DNA of 64,000 nucleotides from Plasmodium coatneyi (lineage: Eukaryota; Apicomplexa; Aconoidasida; Haemosporida; Plasmodiidae): contig NC_033562.1 in NCBI RefSeq assembly GCF_001680005.1, forward strand, positions 1,488,001 to 1,552,000, written 5' to 3'. Under the pieces are notes generated by a model that saw nothing but the letters and a program-made list of their open reading frames with translations, did no database searches and had not been told where the DNA came from. Positions 10,993 through 22,300 of the stretch are shown here, piece after piece. Every line of letters starts with the position of its first letter. Positions within the stretch are counted from its first letter, which is position 1. The translations under genes were made by a program, and so were the position numbers.

Positions 10993-12241
10993 TTCAGGGG
11001 GGTTGACCTAAGGGTTTGTAGGTTATGGAGCAACAATGTGACTAGTTACTTAAGCACCCCAGGGGGGGTGTACACCGGAAGGGTGTATTAGAAAAAGTGG
11101 AACAAAGAAAAGAAGGAAAAAAAATAACAAGAAAAGAACGAATGAATAGAAAGAAAAAAAAAAAAAAAAAAAAAAAGGAAGGGAAAGGGTGCATTAACAT
11201 GCAAGGTATAGTGTGAATTGAGGGGGGAGGGGAAAAAGTAATTACACTCCCACTAATCAAGCATAAGCGCGATACATTGTGCGCACCCACCCCTACCATG
11301 TATGGGAGAAAGTGTGACGGAAGCATAGCACTACTATATAAAAGGGGGGGTGCGTAATGCATAAGCAACTCGGTTGCTGATACATATATATATATATGTA
11401 TACAACTTCGTACAGTTTCTTCCCTTCCTTCAGCGTGTGTGTTATGTGTATGGTTAATTTTTATCCAGTAAATTTTAATCTTATTCCGAGGAGTACTAAT
11501 AATATGTACACACATTACCCCCCGTATGGAAGGTTGTTAGGGGTGGTAGGCGGAAGGAAGAGGAGAAAGGAAGGTGTTCTCTTCTGCACATATATAGAAT
11601 GAACCGCATACAATATATGAACTGCATACAATATGTATGAACTGTGCATTGCATCACACAATATATATATGTGATCTAACAATACTTTAATGATCTAACA
11701 ACCCACCTACCACCTAACAACATTCCTTCCACCACCCCCAACTCCCCCTTTCCATTTAAGAATAGCAAAATAGAACATAGAGTAAATGTCACATGCTGAA
11801 ATTTTTTTCTAAAGAAGAAAGGCAGTTGCGCGCAAGCCCCCTTTTCCCTTCTATATATGTACATAATAAAGGAGCGCATGTGTGCGTGTACAATGTAATA
11901 GAGGAGCATGCGTGTACAAATAAGAATGATATACCATGTTCTATAATGTCCTCAAAGAGTAGCGGTACGGAGAACTATCATATATTACTATAGTAAAGGA
12001 ATGTAAAAGGAAGGGTCCATGGAATGGAAGGAAAGGAATGTAGAAGGAATGTGGTGGGTGTGAAAAGGGGGTAGTGATGTGCTGTGCTGCCTCTACACGC
12101 ACATGTTTTATATATAAATAAATATATATATATATATATAGGGAGAAGTAAACAATTTCCCTCCTTAATACATGAAAGAAGGGAGGGAGTGTGTTTCTTC
12201 TATATATACAGAAGAAGAATATATAATTTAAGGGGAAAAAA
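10993..12241. other. Spacer upstream of kir 2
   Basis: Contains a run of about 21 A (11155-11176), several TATATA tracts (11385-11397, 12124-12140) and pyrimidine-rich stretches. The minus-strand frame 11042-11515 is the complement of the A-tract and purine-rich DNA and has no domain. Presumed promoter and 5' leader of kir 2. Confidence 0.5.
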
Positions 12242-14620
12242 ATGGCACCACTATCACAGGTTACTTCTCATAGGGTGTATATAAATATTATAAGTACAAT
12301 ACATTATATATAATGTAATAAGAGAATAACATATATGGTCCCATATATAAAAATATATATACTCCTACATTCCATTTTACATCAATTACACTTTCAGGAT
12401 GGAAGTTCAGTTCAATTACCCTCAGAACAAATATACAAGGAATTTGAGGAGCAGACAGGGTGTAATGTATCTGAAGGAGGAAGAGGAACAAAAACAAAAC
12501 AGGAAATAGAGACAGAATTAGGAACAGTATTCGGGTTGTTACACAGTAATAATGAGGACTGCGCCAGGAAAATTGTAAATGCTTGCTGTTATGCATTAAA
12601 CATGGAGGAAAGGGGCAATGAGCATTATGATCACCTATGTAATTTTCTATATTATTGGATTGGTGACCAAATGAAGGGAAAAATCGATGAGTCCAGGTTC
12701 CCCAATGCCATCTCCCTTGTTCATGATGCACTGCGGAATTTGGGCTCCAAATGGAGTTGCAGTAATATATACGAAAGCATTAGCCAAGACCTTTTCGGTC
12801 CAGCCAAAATAGTATTCGACTACTACTATAACTACTATAAACTGTTGGATAATTCTGGGCATAATGACTCTACCTTATGTCCAAAGTTGGGGGGAAAATG
12901 GCAAGGAGCTAAGGAAGCACATCAACAAATGGAAAGTACGTGCGACCCTACCAGTACTACTAAGGATCCATGTTGTCAAGAATTTAATGAACAATTCAAG
13001 GAGAAGTACAAAGCAATATTAGAGTCAAAGCTGGAGTGTGCTACAGTGCAGGAAGCGGAAACTGCATCAGTGGTGACATCAGCGGGAGTAATGACGGTTA
13101 ACCTCCTATCATTTATGGGTGACTAACACAGTAGTGTGTACACACACACATGTAACACCCTACATATGTGTAACACTCTTTCCCATCATATAATGAAGAA
13201 GAGTGAGAGGGTGCATAGGAACACCCATTTATACATGTTCCATTATTTGCTAATTTTACACCTTTAGGGTGGGGATGAATCAGTTAAATTACCCTCCGAA
13301 TTCATGTACCAGCTGCTGGAACAAAGCATGGGGTGTGGTATGGAGGAAGTAGAACATGAATGCTGCAAGAAGAAGGGGGATCGTTTAGAGATAGTGCTAA
13401 ATACGCACACAGGAAATGGTATTTCTGCCAATGAAATTATGGACACCTATTGTTATGCGTGTGAATTAAGGAAAGAAGAATCCGATGATAATACACCCTG
13501 TTATTTTTTTTATTACTGGTTAGGAGATAAAGTGAGGGAGAAATTGAGTACGGACAGTAATTTTATGGATGCCATGAAGGCAATTTACAGTCAACTGCCG
13601 AATGGCGAGTGTAGGAGTGAATTCGATAATTTATACAGTGATGTTGGCATAGACGTTTTCGCCAATAGTAAAATATTCTTCGAGGGTGAATATAACAATA
13701 GTGTTCTAACAAAGAAGAAGGAAGAAAATACACCTCTCCGTTGTCAGAAATATAACGGACAACTGGAAACAGTTAAATCAGCATATGATTGGTTATGTGA
13801 TAAATGTGAACACAGTACTGATAAGTACTGTGCAAAATTTAAGAAGCAACATAAGACAGATCATGAGTGTAAACAGGAAGTGCTAGGAGAATTAACGTGC
13901 AATAATGAAGTTGACGAAGATGATGAGGATGAAGACCACCTTCTGGGTAGTGAGGATGATGCTACAGATACAGAGGGGGATGGTGAGGGGAAGTGCGTGA
14001 AACGGAAAGTGAAACCAGTGTCAAGGGTCTCGTATTGTCTCCTAATGGGCACCATGGGGACCCTGAAAGGGACAGGCAATTGTTAAGGCAACCGGCAGAT
14101 GGTCAATTATCAGGAGGGGATCAGCGGAGCACATCGGCATTGCTCCCAGCAAATACAACTAACCCAGGGGAAAACAGTAGCACCACCCCAACTACTACCA
14201 TCGTATCTTCCATACTTCCTATAGGTGGATTGCCATTGATCTTTTATCTTCTATATAAAGTAATTGTCACTATTTTTGAATTAGTATATATAATACAATT
14301 TCATGAGTATTATTCTCGTAAGGGAAAAGAAATAAATATGTATTAGGGATGAGTTCCTCCACTTACATATACTCTGAATTCACTTTCTTCCTTTTTATTA
14401 GTATACCAATTTATTCTCTGGAATAGGTGGCACCCATAGAAGCAACAATAAAAGAACCAGAAAGAGAAGAACATCATTAGTACGAAGGTTGAATATGGAA
14501 AATGATGATGATTCTTCCACATACTACTCAACAACATTAAATAGCTCCCCAACAGAAACTTCCACAATAGATGATAGAACAGAACATTCTACAGTATATT
14601 CTGTTCCATATATTAGATAA
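12242..14620 (+). pseudogene. KIR family variant antigen with two KIR domains, frame broken (kir 2)
   Basis: Exon 1 12242-12259 (MAPLSQ), exon 2 12398-13087, exon 3 13268-14259, exon 4 14402-14620, with phase-0 junctions as in kir 1. Exons 2 and 3 each open with a similar motif (DGSSVQLPSEQIY; GGDESVKLPSEFMY) and each carries the KIR signature (LYYWIGDQM; FYYWLGDKV) and conserved cysteines. After an acidic tract at 13908-13990 the frame of exon 3 no longer matches the continuation: the original frame stops at 14084-14086. The typical KIR linker, membrane span (SSILPIGGLPLIFYLLYK) and tail exon (YTNLFSGIGGT, ending VPYIR) lie one base back, in the frame open from 13987. No GT-AG intron of workable size restores phase. 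It is either a one-base loss making a pseudogene, or an assembly error near the G/A runs at 13986-13992. Confidence 0.75.
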
Positions 14621-14649
14621 GTTCCTCTTTTCTCACTTCCTTCTTTCCC

Positions 14650-14650
<1 letters not shown>

Positions 14651-14696
<46 letters not shown>
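14651..14696 (+). repeat. CTGT tetranucleotide microsatellite
   Basis: Eleven perfect CTGT copies in a row, starting 31 bases after the kir 2 stop codon, then blending into CTCTATCTCTCTTTCTTTCC. It probably lies in the 3' untranslated region of kir 2. It should be length-variable between isolates. Confidence 0.95.
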
Positions 14697-14698
<2 letters not shown>

Positions 14699-14820
14699 AT
14701 CTCTCTTTCTTTCCTTGTCTCTCTTCTTTCTTTTAAAGAAGAAGAAAGGAAGAAAGGAAAAAAAAAAGAAGGAAAAAAAATGTGAAGGAAAAATGTAATG
14801 CATAAGGAAGGAAGAAGGGA

Positions 14821-14930
14821 GGGTCTAAGGAAGTTAAGGAAATGAAAGGGAGTGGAAGAGTACGGGGGAAGGAGGGTCTAAGGAAGGAAAGGAAATGAAA
14901 GGGAGTGGAAGAGTACGGGGGAAGGAAGGA
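14821..14930 (+). repeat. Two-copy purine-rich direct repeat of about 53-57 bp
   Basis: The stretch starting GGGTCTAAGGAAG and ending GAGTACGGGGGAAGG occurs at 14821 and again from 14874, nearly identical; a third partial start (GAGTCTAAGGAAGGAAAGG) follows at about 14931. The surrounding DNA to about 15250 is strongly purine-rich on the plus strand (GGAAGG words). Confidence 0.8.
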
Positions 14931-14987
14931 GAGTCTAAGGAAGGAAAGGAGGTCTAAGGAGGGAAGGAAGGGTGTAAGGAGGAAGGA

Positions 14988-15098
14988 AGGTTTAGAGTTC
15001 AGAGTTTAGGGTTCATGGTTTAAGGTTCATGTGTTCAAGTGTTTAGGTTCAGCGTTTAGGCTTGAGAGTTTCAGGGTTTAGGGATTAGGGTTCAGGGA
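14988..15098 (+). repeat. Second degenerate telomere-like block, G-rich on plus strand
   Basis: Words such as GGTTTAGAGTTCAGAGTTTAG and TTTAGGGATTAGGGTTCAGG repeat for about 110 bases. It is the same motif family as 5402-5692 and is placed 0.4 kb after kir 2. Its orientation is opposite to the block at 5750-6165, so the KIR pair is bracketed by telomere-like repeats pointing outward on both sides. Confidence 0.8.
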
Positions 15099-15803
15099 AG
15101 GGAATATATTGTTGAAAGGAAAGGAAGGAACCTTCCTGAAAAGGGGTAGGGAGGTGTATTAACTACCTGAGTAAAGGAAATGACTTTCCTAGTGTAAGGA
15201 GGGAAGAGATCATTAACTTCCTAACTAGGGAAGAAGGGTACTTCCTTAGGGGAAGGTACACCCTTTGGTGGTACGAACGGTGTATTTAAAAAAAAAAAAA
15301 AAAGCGTATCAAATGCATGAAAGCTTAACTCGGGCAAAAATCAAACTATTTTTATTTTGCAAAAGGAATGAAAAAAATAGCAAACAAATTTCTTCGCTAC
15401 CCAAGCTTATGCTCACGTGCGTGGTAACATTGGTAGTATTACCAACCTGGCCATAAGAAGAAGAGTTCCCTAATTGTGGGAAGGTAGGGGAATTCACTTT
15501 TACAGATTTACACGGTTGTGCAATATGCAGGGGTATGTGTGCGTGCATGTATATATGGGTGTGGTGCCTGTCCGAGATAAGATGTGCATCACCACAAACG
15601 CCAAAACAGTGCTCTTCGCCAATACTTATTTACACAAAAGAGGATAAAAAAAAAAGAAATTATGTTGTCCTACGGGTGTTCTATTTACTCCTCACAATTG
15701 TGTTTTGCTTGTAAAAAAAATTCACCAAACATAAATTGACTAGGTGGCACATATACGTGGCTACCATTATGCATGCATTTTCAATTGGACAGAAAAACAC
15801 GTC
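15099..15803. other. Right border of the accessory island and 3' region of prefoldin 4
   Basis: Purine-rich GGAAGG-like sequence continues to about 15260, followed by a poly-A run (15288-15303). From there the base composition turns into ordinary AT-rich spacer. No gene was recognised. The change of texture near 15260-15300 is a natural candidate for the right edge of the inserted island. Confidence 0.5.
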
Positions 15804-16399
15804 TCAGTTGAGGTCAATCCTGTTTCCAAATTTTGCATACAACTCCGTTTTCAATTGTTGCTTCTCACTTAGAATATTTTTATATTCGGATTCCAACTTC
15901 TTCAAATTTTTCTTCTCCTCGGCTTTTACCTGCTCTAGATTTTTCTCCATGTATTCGGTGTCGACGCTGAAGAAGCAGTCGCCTAGGGAAGCGTGCACAG
16001 CGAGAAGGGGGAGAAATGGGTAAATTAGTTAAAGGAAAATTACTGCTACTAATCATGATGATGAGCCGGGTGGTAGCGGCACGGCGTGGAACCAGCGACG
16101 CGAATTATTATCCGTGTACGAATGCGATAACCCCCTAACGTATGCATGCACATTTAGGTATGTAGTGCCCATCGCGGGGGCCACGTACCTATGCCCAACA
16201 TGACGTCTTGAGGAGAGAACGCCAAAGAAACTTCGTCTATTGATGCGTCAATATTAGAAATACTATCGTTCATTAATTTTATCTTTTGTTCGTAAACCGA
16301 TTGTTTAAAATGTAGGTTGGTGAATTTTCCTATTTTTTTCTGGTCCTCTACAGTCATGTCTAACCCCAGGTCATACTTCGCATCTTTAATGTTCGCCAT
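15804..16399 (-). CDS. Prefoldin subunit 4
   Basis: Two exons read right to left: 16399-16189 and 15982-15804, joined across an intron of 206 bases (donor GTACGT, acceptor CTAG) in phase 1, giving 129 residues. The length is close to the usual 130 or so of eukaryotic prefoldin 4. The N-terminal helix region includes TVEDQKKIGKFTNLHFKQ (compare the family's FEDQQKINKFARN). After PQDVMLGIGDCFFSV, the short beta-hairpin part, a C-terminal coiled coil ends QLKTELYAKFGNRIDLN, matching the conserved LYAKFG-x-x-INL tail. Prefoldin is a six-subunit cytosolic chaperone that passes nascent actin and tubulin to the CCT chaperonin; subunit 4 is one of four beta-type subunits. It is the first conserved gene to the right of the KIR island. 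Confidence 0.92.
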
Positions 16400-17879
16400 T
16401 TTGTTGCAGAGAGGAGAAGCGGGTGGGGATATTACTCAAGGGAGTGTCAATACTTGAGAGGCAATTTTTTCAGTCCAGGTTGAAAGACAATGTGTGCATA
16501 ACTGTGCGAATATTTCAATGCTCCACAATTAGGGGGGGTGGAATAAAAATGGAAAAAAATTGACCCCTGGTTTATTCACACGTTTGTGTTGTTCCTGTCA
16601 TTTGTATTCTCTCAAGACTTGGCGCGTTTCTTCCTTTAAGAAATGGGGTTGTTCCGGATGCAGCTTGGAGGGTAAAGAAGTGTTGGCACATTTGGTACGT
16701 TTGCAAGCTTTCCAGGGCGAGTTAATAGAATGATAAAAAAAAAAAAAAAAAATGGCGTATAGCAAAATGTGCCTCATGAGAGGCGCAAAAAAGAAGTTTC
16801 CGATTTGTTATTTTATTTTTTAAAAATGCCATTCCGCAGCTACGCAATACATATGCGTGTACGTATGCCTATGTGTACACGTGAGGTTTGTTCCTTTCTT
16901 CCTCCTCCTTGAAGGTATGGTCTGGATTACGCCAAAATTAACAGCGCCTATGTACAGCAGCAGTGTATGGCGGGGAAGAAAATCAGCAATACGCGGCTGC
17001 AAAGCATAGCACCAATGCGTGGTGTGTCATCTGTCACATCCGGGGATTTCTGGCAAACGCGTTTTCATCGATGGAACAGTAGCGCGTCAGTTCACCCTCT
17101 CAGCGCTTCTTACTCATCTTTTTTACATACGAAGCTGTGAGCATTTATTTTGCTACATAAGATGATACCTATTATATGTGCTACAATGTGAGGTGAAGAT
17201 TTCCAAGTGCGCGAATATGACTTACGGGATACTGCCATTAAGGCCATTCTCTTGTATTTGCCCTCTGTTGGCTGCCCAACCTTTTTGTACGTACGCAAAA
17301 TGGTGCACACATGTACAGCTGCTTAAATGAAGAGGTAAATCTAAACTTGTATGCATATGGAATTCTATTCGCTTACCGCACAGTGGCCTTTTAAAAGAAC
17401 TCCTGCCTTCGGGCGAAGAGTCATACCAGAATCGATGCTATAACAGATGAGTTGCTTCTCTGTTTAGCATTATGAGAAAAAATTGGTTCACATTTCTGCG
17501 CTTTTCCATTTCTGCCTGATTTTTTCTCTTTCTTTTCACTATTATGCATTTCCATGAGCCATTTTTCGTTTTGAGCAAGCACCCCCCGTGTAGCATATAT
17601 CAATGTGTATAAGCCTTTGTAAAAGCGCTATATTTAGAAGGCTAATTTTGCCATTTTAGTCACACTACTTGTCAAGAAGTTTTCCATATCGGAAATACAA
17701 CCCGCCAAGGAAACTGAACGAAGGAGTGCTGATATAGCCGCATACCACACATTGTTGGTAGGCAAAGAAGGAAAGGCACGTGCAATTGGAAGGTCTATTC
17801 TTCTCAACGAAGACGCGCAGCAGAAGAAGCAGAACAAAAATACCCCCCCCTTCGGTATACCTTATAAGAAACAGAAACG
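16400..17879. other. Divergent intergenic region between prefoldin 4 and SPC3
   Basis: About 1.5 kb between two genes transcribed away from each other, so it probably holds two promoters. It contains a run of about 17 A (16735-16751) and only short unsupported frames. No RNA gene was recognised. Confidence 0.55.
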
Positions 17880-18437
17880 ATGGATAACGTGCTGAATAGG
17901 CTAAACGTCATTTCCTATTCCATGGCCTTGTGCTTCCTTACCCTATGCCTTTTCAACTATGGATCTTCCTTTTATTTATTCGACGAGAAAGCAATGTCGA
18001 CGAATATAAAAGTAAGAAGTGTGAAGAGGCTGGTGTATAACCGGCACATAAAAGGGGACGAAGCGGTACTATCGCTAGACCTATCATATGACATGAGCAA
18101 AGCATTTAACTGGAATTTGAAGCAGCTTTTTCTGTATGTTCTAGTGACGTATGAAACGCCAGAAAAGGTACAAAACGAGGTTATAATACAGGATTATATA
18201 ATAACCAATAAAAATATGGCCAAAAAAAACTACAAAAATTTCCTCACGAAATATTCCCTTAAAGATTATAATAATGGATTAAGAAATAATAATATTAATT
18301 TACAAGTCTGTTACAAATATATGCCTATAGTTGGTTTGTCCAGATCTTATGAGGGTGCCAAAATTTCGTACAAATTGCCTGCAGAATATTTTGACAATTT
18401 GCCGTCCAATTATCCGTTGTATTACCCGGACAAGTGA
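17880..18437 (+). CDS. SPC3: Signal peptidase complex subunit 3 (SPC22/23-like)
   Basis: One uninterrupted exon of 185 residues, in the usual range for SPCS3. The N-terminus MDNVLNRLNVISYSMALCFL leads into a single membrane span (about residues 12-34), then a luminal domain. SPC3 features are visible: VLSLDLSYDMSKAFNWNLKQ followed by LFLYVLVTYET, which matches the family's D-L-x-x-x-F-N-W-N-x-K-Q-L-F pattern, then IIQDYIITNKNMA and, near the end, VGLSRSYEGAKISYKLPAEYF. The protein is part of the ER signal peptidase complex that removes signal peptides; this subunit supports the catalytic SEC11 subunit. The ATG at 17880 is the first in frame and gives the expected short cytosolic N-terminus. 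No oddities. Confidence 0.93.
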   Translation: MDNVLNRLNVISYSMALCFLTLCLFNYGSSFYLFDEKAMSTNIKVRSVKRLVYNRHIKGDEAVLSLDLSYDMSKAFNWNLKQLFLYVLVTYETPEKVQNEVIIQDYIITNKNMAKKNYKNFLTKYSLKDYNNGLRNNNINLQVCYKYMPIVGLSRSYEGAKISYKLPAEYFDNLPSNYPLYYPDK

Positions 18438-19399
18438 CCCACTCAGAGGGGGCAAGACGTTTCTGAGGAGAAACTTCACAGACATGTGTGCATACGTAGA
18501 TATGTACATAGACACATGCGTACATACATTTTTGTGTGTATATCTGTGCATGGCTGTGTTGTACATTTGCATGTATTTATGGATGGTTCTTTCACGTAAT
18601 TCCTTCCTAAGGTAGTTTCCATTTTGATCTGCGTGTCTATTTATCCTACTTGGCAATGTGTTGAAACACATTGTATTGCAATTTTTTCTTGTTTTTTTGT
18701 TGCTTTGGTGAATTTCGTCTATCATCGAGTCTTACCAAACGCATGCACATTTCTGTGAGGAATGGGAATTTGACCCTGTGTACGTGTACGCACGGAGTGC
18801 GTTTGAATATGCCAAAACTGCGCGTTTAATTAGGGAAGAAGTGGTGTTATCGTTTTTACTGCCCACTTTGTGGGCCATTATATGATTATTTTTTTTAATT
18901 TTTTCCAGTGCACCCTTATTTTAATACACAGCATGAGTGCAAGATTGCACAGTAGATATATTATGTGCTGTTTCCTTGCCAGGCTTTTTTTTTTTTTCCG
19001 TTTACAATATTGTTACGTAGAAAATAGAACAATTTTTTTTTTTTTGCTTTTATTTGTTAAATACATATCACGATCTCCAATAAAGTGGCAACGAATGAGA
19101 TGGACAAGGTTCATGGCGCAGGTGAATAGTAGGAAATATTCTAAGGGATTGGGAAATACAATAATAAAGCGCACACTACCCATGCGTATGTTTGTCGATC
19201 CGTCTGTTCTTATTTTATTCTTTCCCCGGACAGGCAACCTCGCTGTGTGCAGGTAGAAATATGGTACAAAGAGAGGGAAAAAATTTAAATGCTTCAATAT
19301 GGATTGGTAAAATGGTTTGTCTAATTGTAGGCATGCATTAATACTTACCTACATGCATGCACGCCTCAATACATATTTTCAATCCTATTTTTAAGAAGA
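18438..19399. other. Intergenic, SPC3 to GCC2/GCC3 gene
   Basis: About 1 kb of AT-rich spacer with poly-T runs (18979-19000, 19032-19043). It should include the SPC3 3' end and the promoter of the next gene. The short plus frame at 18870-19256 is driven by poly-T and has no domain. Confidence 0.5.
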
Positions 19400-22300
19400 A
19401 TGAGTAACCTTCTCATGATGGGCGCAAAATTCGCCTTATTAATGAGCTTCCTGCTTATAAGGGGGGATACAGAAATAGGTGTGCTCGTCAATAAGCTAAG
19501 TGGAGACAAGAAAGCAAGACTTCTAAGTGTTACGGTATCGTCTAGTTGTAAATCTGTGCACAGCTTGTTTAAGCGTGTGCTTTGTTCCACCATTATCCTA
19601 ATGATGTTTTACTTTTACATTTTTGCATTTTTTTTTTTTTTTTTTTTTTTTGTTTCGAAGTGCAACGCTGGAGAGATGCTCACCTACGTAAAGATGAAAA
19701 GGGCCAAAAGTAGTTCGCGCTTGTGCGTGGATTTACGCGTGTGTGTAGGGGCTCTTCTTGCAGCTTCCCCTTTTTGGAGAAGTATACTCACTGCCTCCCA
19801 AATTACCGCCCTTCTGCGCTACCATCTTTCCAACATCCCGTTGTAGAATCACAAATGCGAAAAGTGCAAAAAGGGGTTTTATAACTTTTCTAGGGACAAC
19901 AAAATATGTGTACCCTGTCCCCTTGGCACGTTCAGCGACGCGGAGGGGTCCATTGTGTGCAGAAATTGTCCAAGCGGATCTAGTAATAAAAAGAGTGGCG
20001 AAAAAGAAAAAAAAAAGGGAAAGATAGGCGTAAGCTAAGGTATACCAATTATACACAATAAAACGTGCATGTATGTGTCCCCACCCGTGTGCATTCACCT
20101 TTTCCCTGCGCAGCCACGAAAAGCACAGGGTCGGAATACTCTCAGAACTGTGTCTGCAGCAAAGGTCTCTCAAAAGAACAAATGAAAGAACAAATGAGTT
20201 GCACAATTTGAAATGGTGCGATTAGGGAGAACAGGAAGGTGTATCCCGGTTGAGAGGCATTCACAGAAATAAATATATTTTATTATTTTATTTTTTTTAT
20301 TACTATTTTGCAAGGCTTCAAGGTAGACCCCACCGACGGCAGGTGTGTAAAATGCAGTGCGCTCGAATCATGTGACGACGGCGAAAATGTGTGGTCCTTT
20401 AAAAATATGTGCACGAAGGAACATGGCGAAGAGTACGTAGAACTGTGTAGGAACGTACGAACAGGTCAAGTGTACAGTTTTCAAATTTCATGTTTTAAAA
20501 AAGACGTTTGTTTGAATCACAAAGAAGGGAAGAGCTGTCTGGAGGGGAATAAATTAATCCAGTGTAAAATTGTACGAAAGAAAGAAAAAAAAAAAATGTC
20601 ACAAAAATGGTTGTCCTCTTTTGCTGTGATACCCAAACGTTGTACATTTAGTGCGTTCTCTATATTTTGCCACCGATAAATGTGCTAAGTATGTTCTATA
20701 CGTACATAAGTACATCCGTATGTGACCCTTCCCCTCCTTGGGGATAATTTCCCAACTGCAGTGTGATGAAAATTTCAGATCCGACTTCGTAACCCCAGTG
20801 AAGCGTCCCTGCGTGCTCTGTAGTTTTACAACGTATGTAGTTTCTCTATACTTTGTCACCTTGGGCTTTTTCCTAAGTATTTTAATACTCACCTGTACAG
20901 AAAGGGAAAGAGAAATGAAAATAATAAGACTGGTTGTTAAATATACGAGGTATATGTCTCTACTCAGGTGGGAACTTTACACACAGGGTTAATTCGAACC
21001 AGTTCGTTTGTGAGACTGTACCAAAGTGTTCGCATAAATGTGTGTGTTATTTTGATGACAAGTTACTCCTTTTTGTCGTTTGAATTTTACCTTAACTGAA
21101 CTCTTCCATGTACCATTTCTCCCATACAGGTACGTGAACTCCAATTATAGCCACTTCCTTTTAGACGCGCTGCACTTTTTCACGGTGGGAGTTCCGCTGA
21201 ATGAAGTCCTCGATTGTATATTCACGGTAAAACGGCACATTCTCATGCGGGAAAAAGAAAAATGTTATCATATGATACGAGACAACGCAGAACAATGTAC
21301 CTTAATGGGGTGAAGCTAACTTCCCCAAGTGCCAAAAGATTTCTCTACCAATGGGCATAACTGACACGCCCTTGCAAAAAAACTTTTTTCTTTTCATTTT
21401 AGAGGGGTACTAACGGAGAAAGGATTGAAAAGAAGGTTGATTTTTTGCTATATTTGCCTCTGCTATTTTTAGTATTCCCCTTTTTTGGAACAATTGTCCT
21501 TCGCCTGTTAAGAAGTAAGACACGAAAAATGGAAGGGGGGAAATAGCGAGCGCCTAGAGTAATATATACTTCTACCCAGGTGTTAAAAATGTGAAAAAAA
21601 TGGGCCCATAATGAAGGTCATATAGACGGAGTAATTATTTTTCCCCTACTAATTTTATGAGGAGAAAAACTACTCTCCTTTGGCCTTTTTTAATAGTCAC
21701 TTTTGAGCCTAAAGTGGGGGAACAACTTGTGGTGTTTCTGGTAGAGCGAACAAAGGGAATTTTTTCACCCTTATGAGAGTACATAACTATGTCTAATCCC
21801 ATATGTCTATATTAACCTGTATATTCCCCTCCGATTTTTCATTGTAGAGCAAGGCAAAGATGAGCTAAACAATAACTCCAGTAAAAGTGGGGTGGATAAC
21901 ATTCCCTCCCTGGACGAGCACAAATCTTCCCTTACAGAAAACAACAAACGGAAAGCACAAGAGAATGGCATATACTTTGCGCAGTTTTTCATTTTATACC
22001 ATGAATATCTCTACTTGGAAATAATAAGGTTATGTGTTTTTTTTTATTTTTGTAATTATGATGAACAGAGGAGAGGCGACTTTTTGATAGCGGATGATTC
22101 TTTAGAGTGCACAAAAATGAGGAGAAAATATTACGTAAAAATATGGATAATCGTACTATACAATACGTTTGTTAATTATTTCGACTACTTTTTATTTTTT
22201 CTGAAGAAATATATTCCCAGTTTAGACGTCTTATGTGTGTTAAAAGGAAGGGTGAGTACGCTTAGCCCTTTGGATGACTTTTTCATGCTACTCTTTTTGT

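Noticed and set aside
11042..11515. 157-residue minus-strand frame
   Set aside because: Contains a poly-Phe run from the A-tract and crosses repeat DNA; not protein-like.
13946..14075. A short intron that would restore frame in kir 2
   Set aside because: Donors at 13947, 13950 and 13983 are all phase 1. The only acceptors giving the right phase would make introns of about 50 bases or less, too short for Plasmodium.
14571..14798. Frame through the CTGT repeat
   Set aside because: Low-complexity Ser/Leu/Cys product of a microsatellite, and it overlaps the true kir 2 tail exon in another frame.
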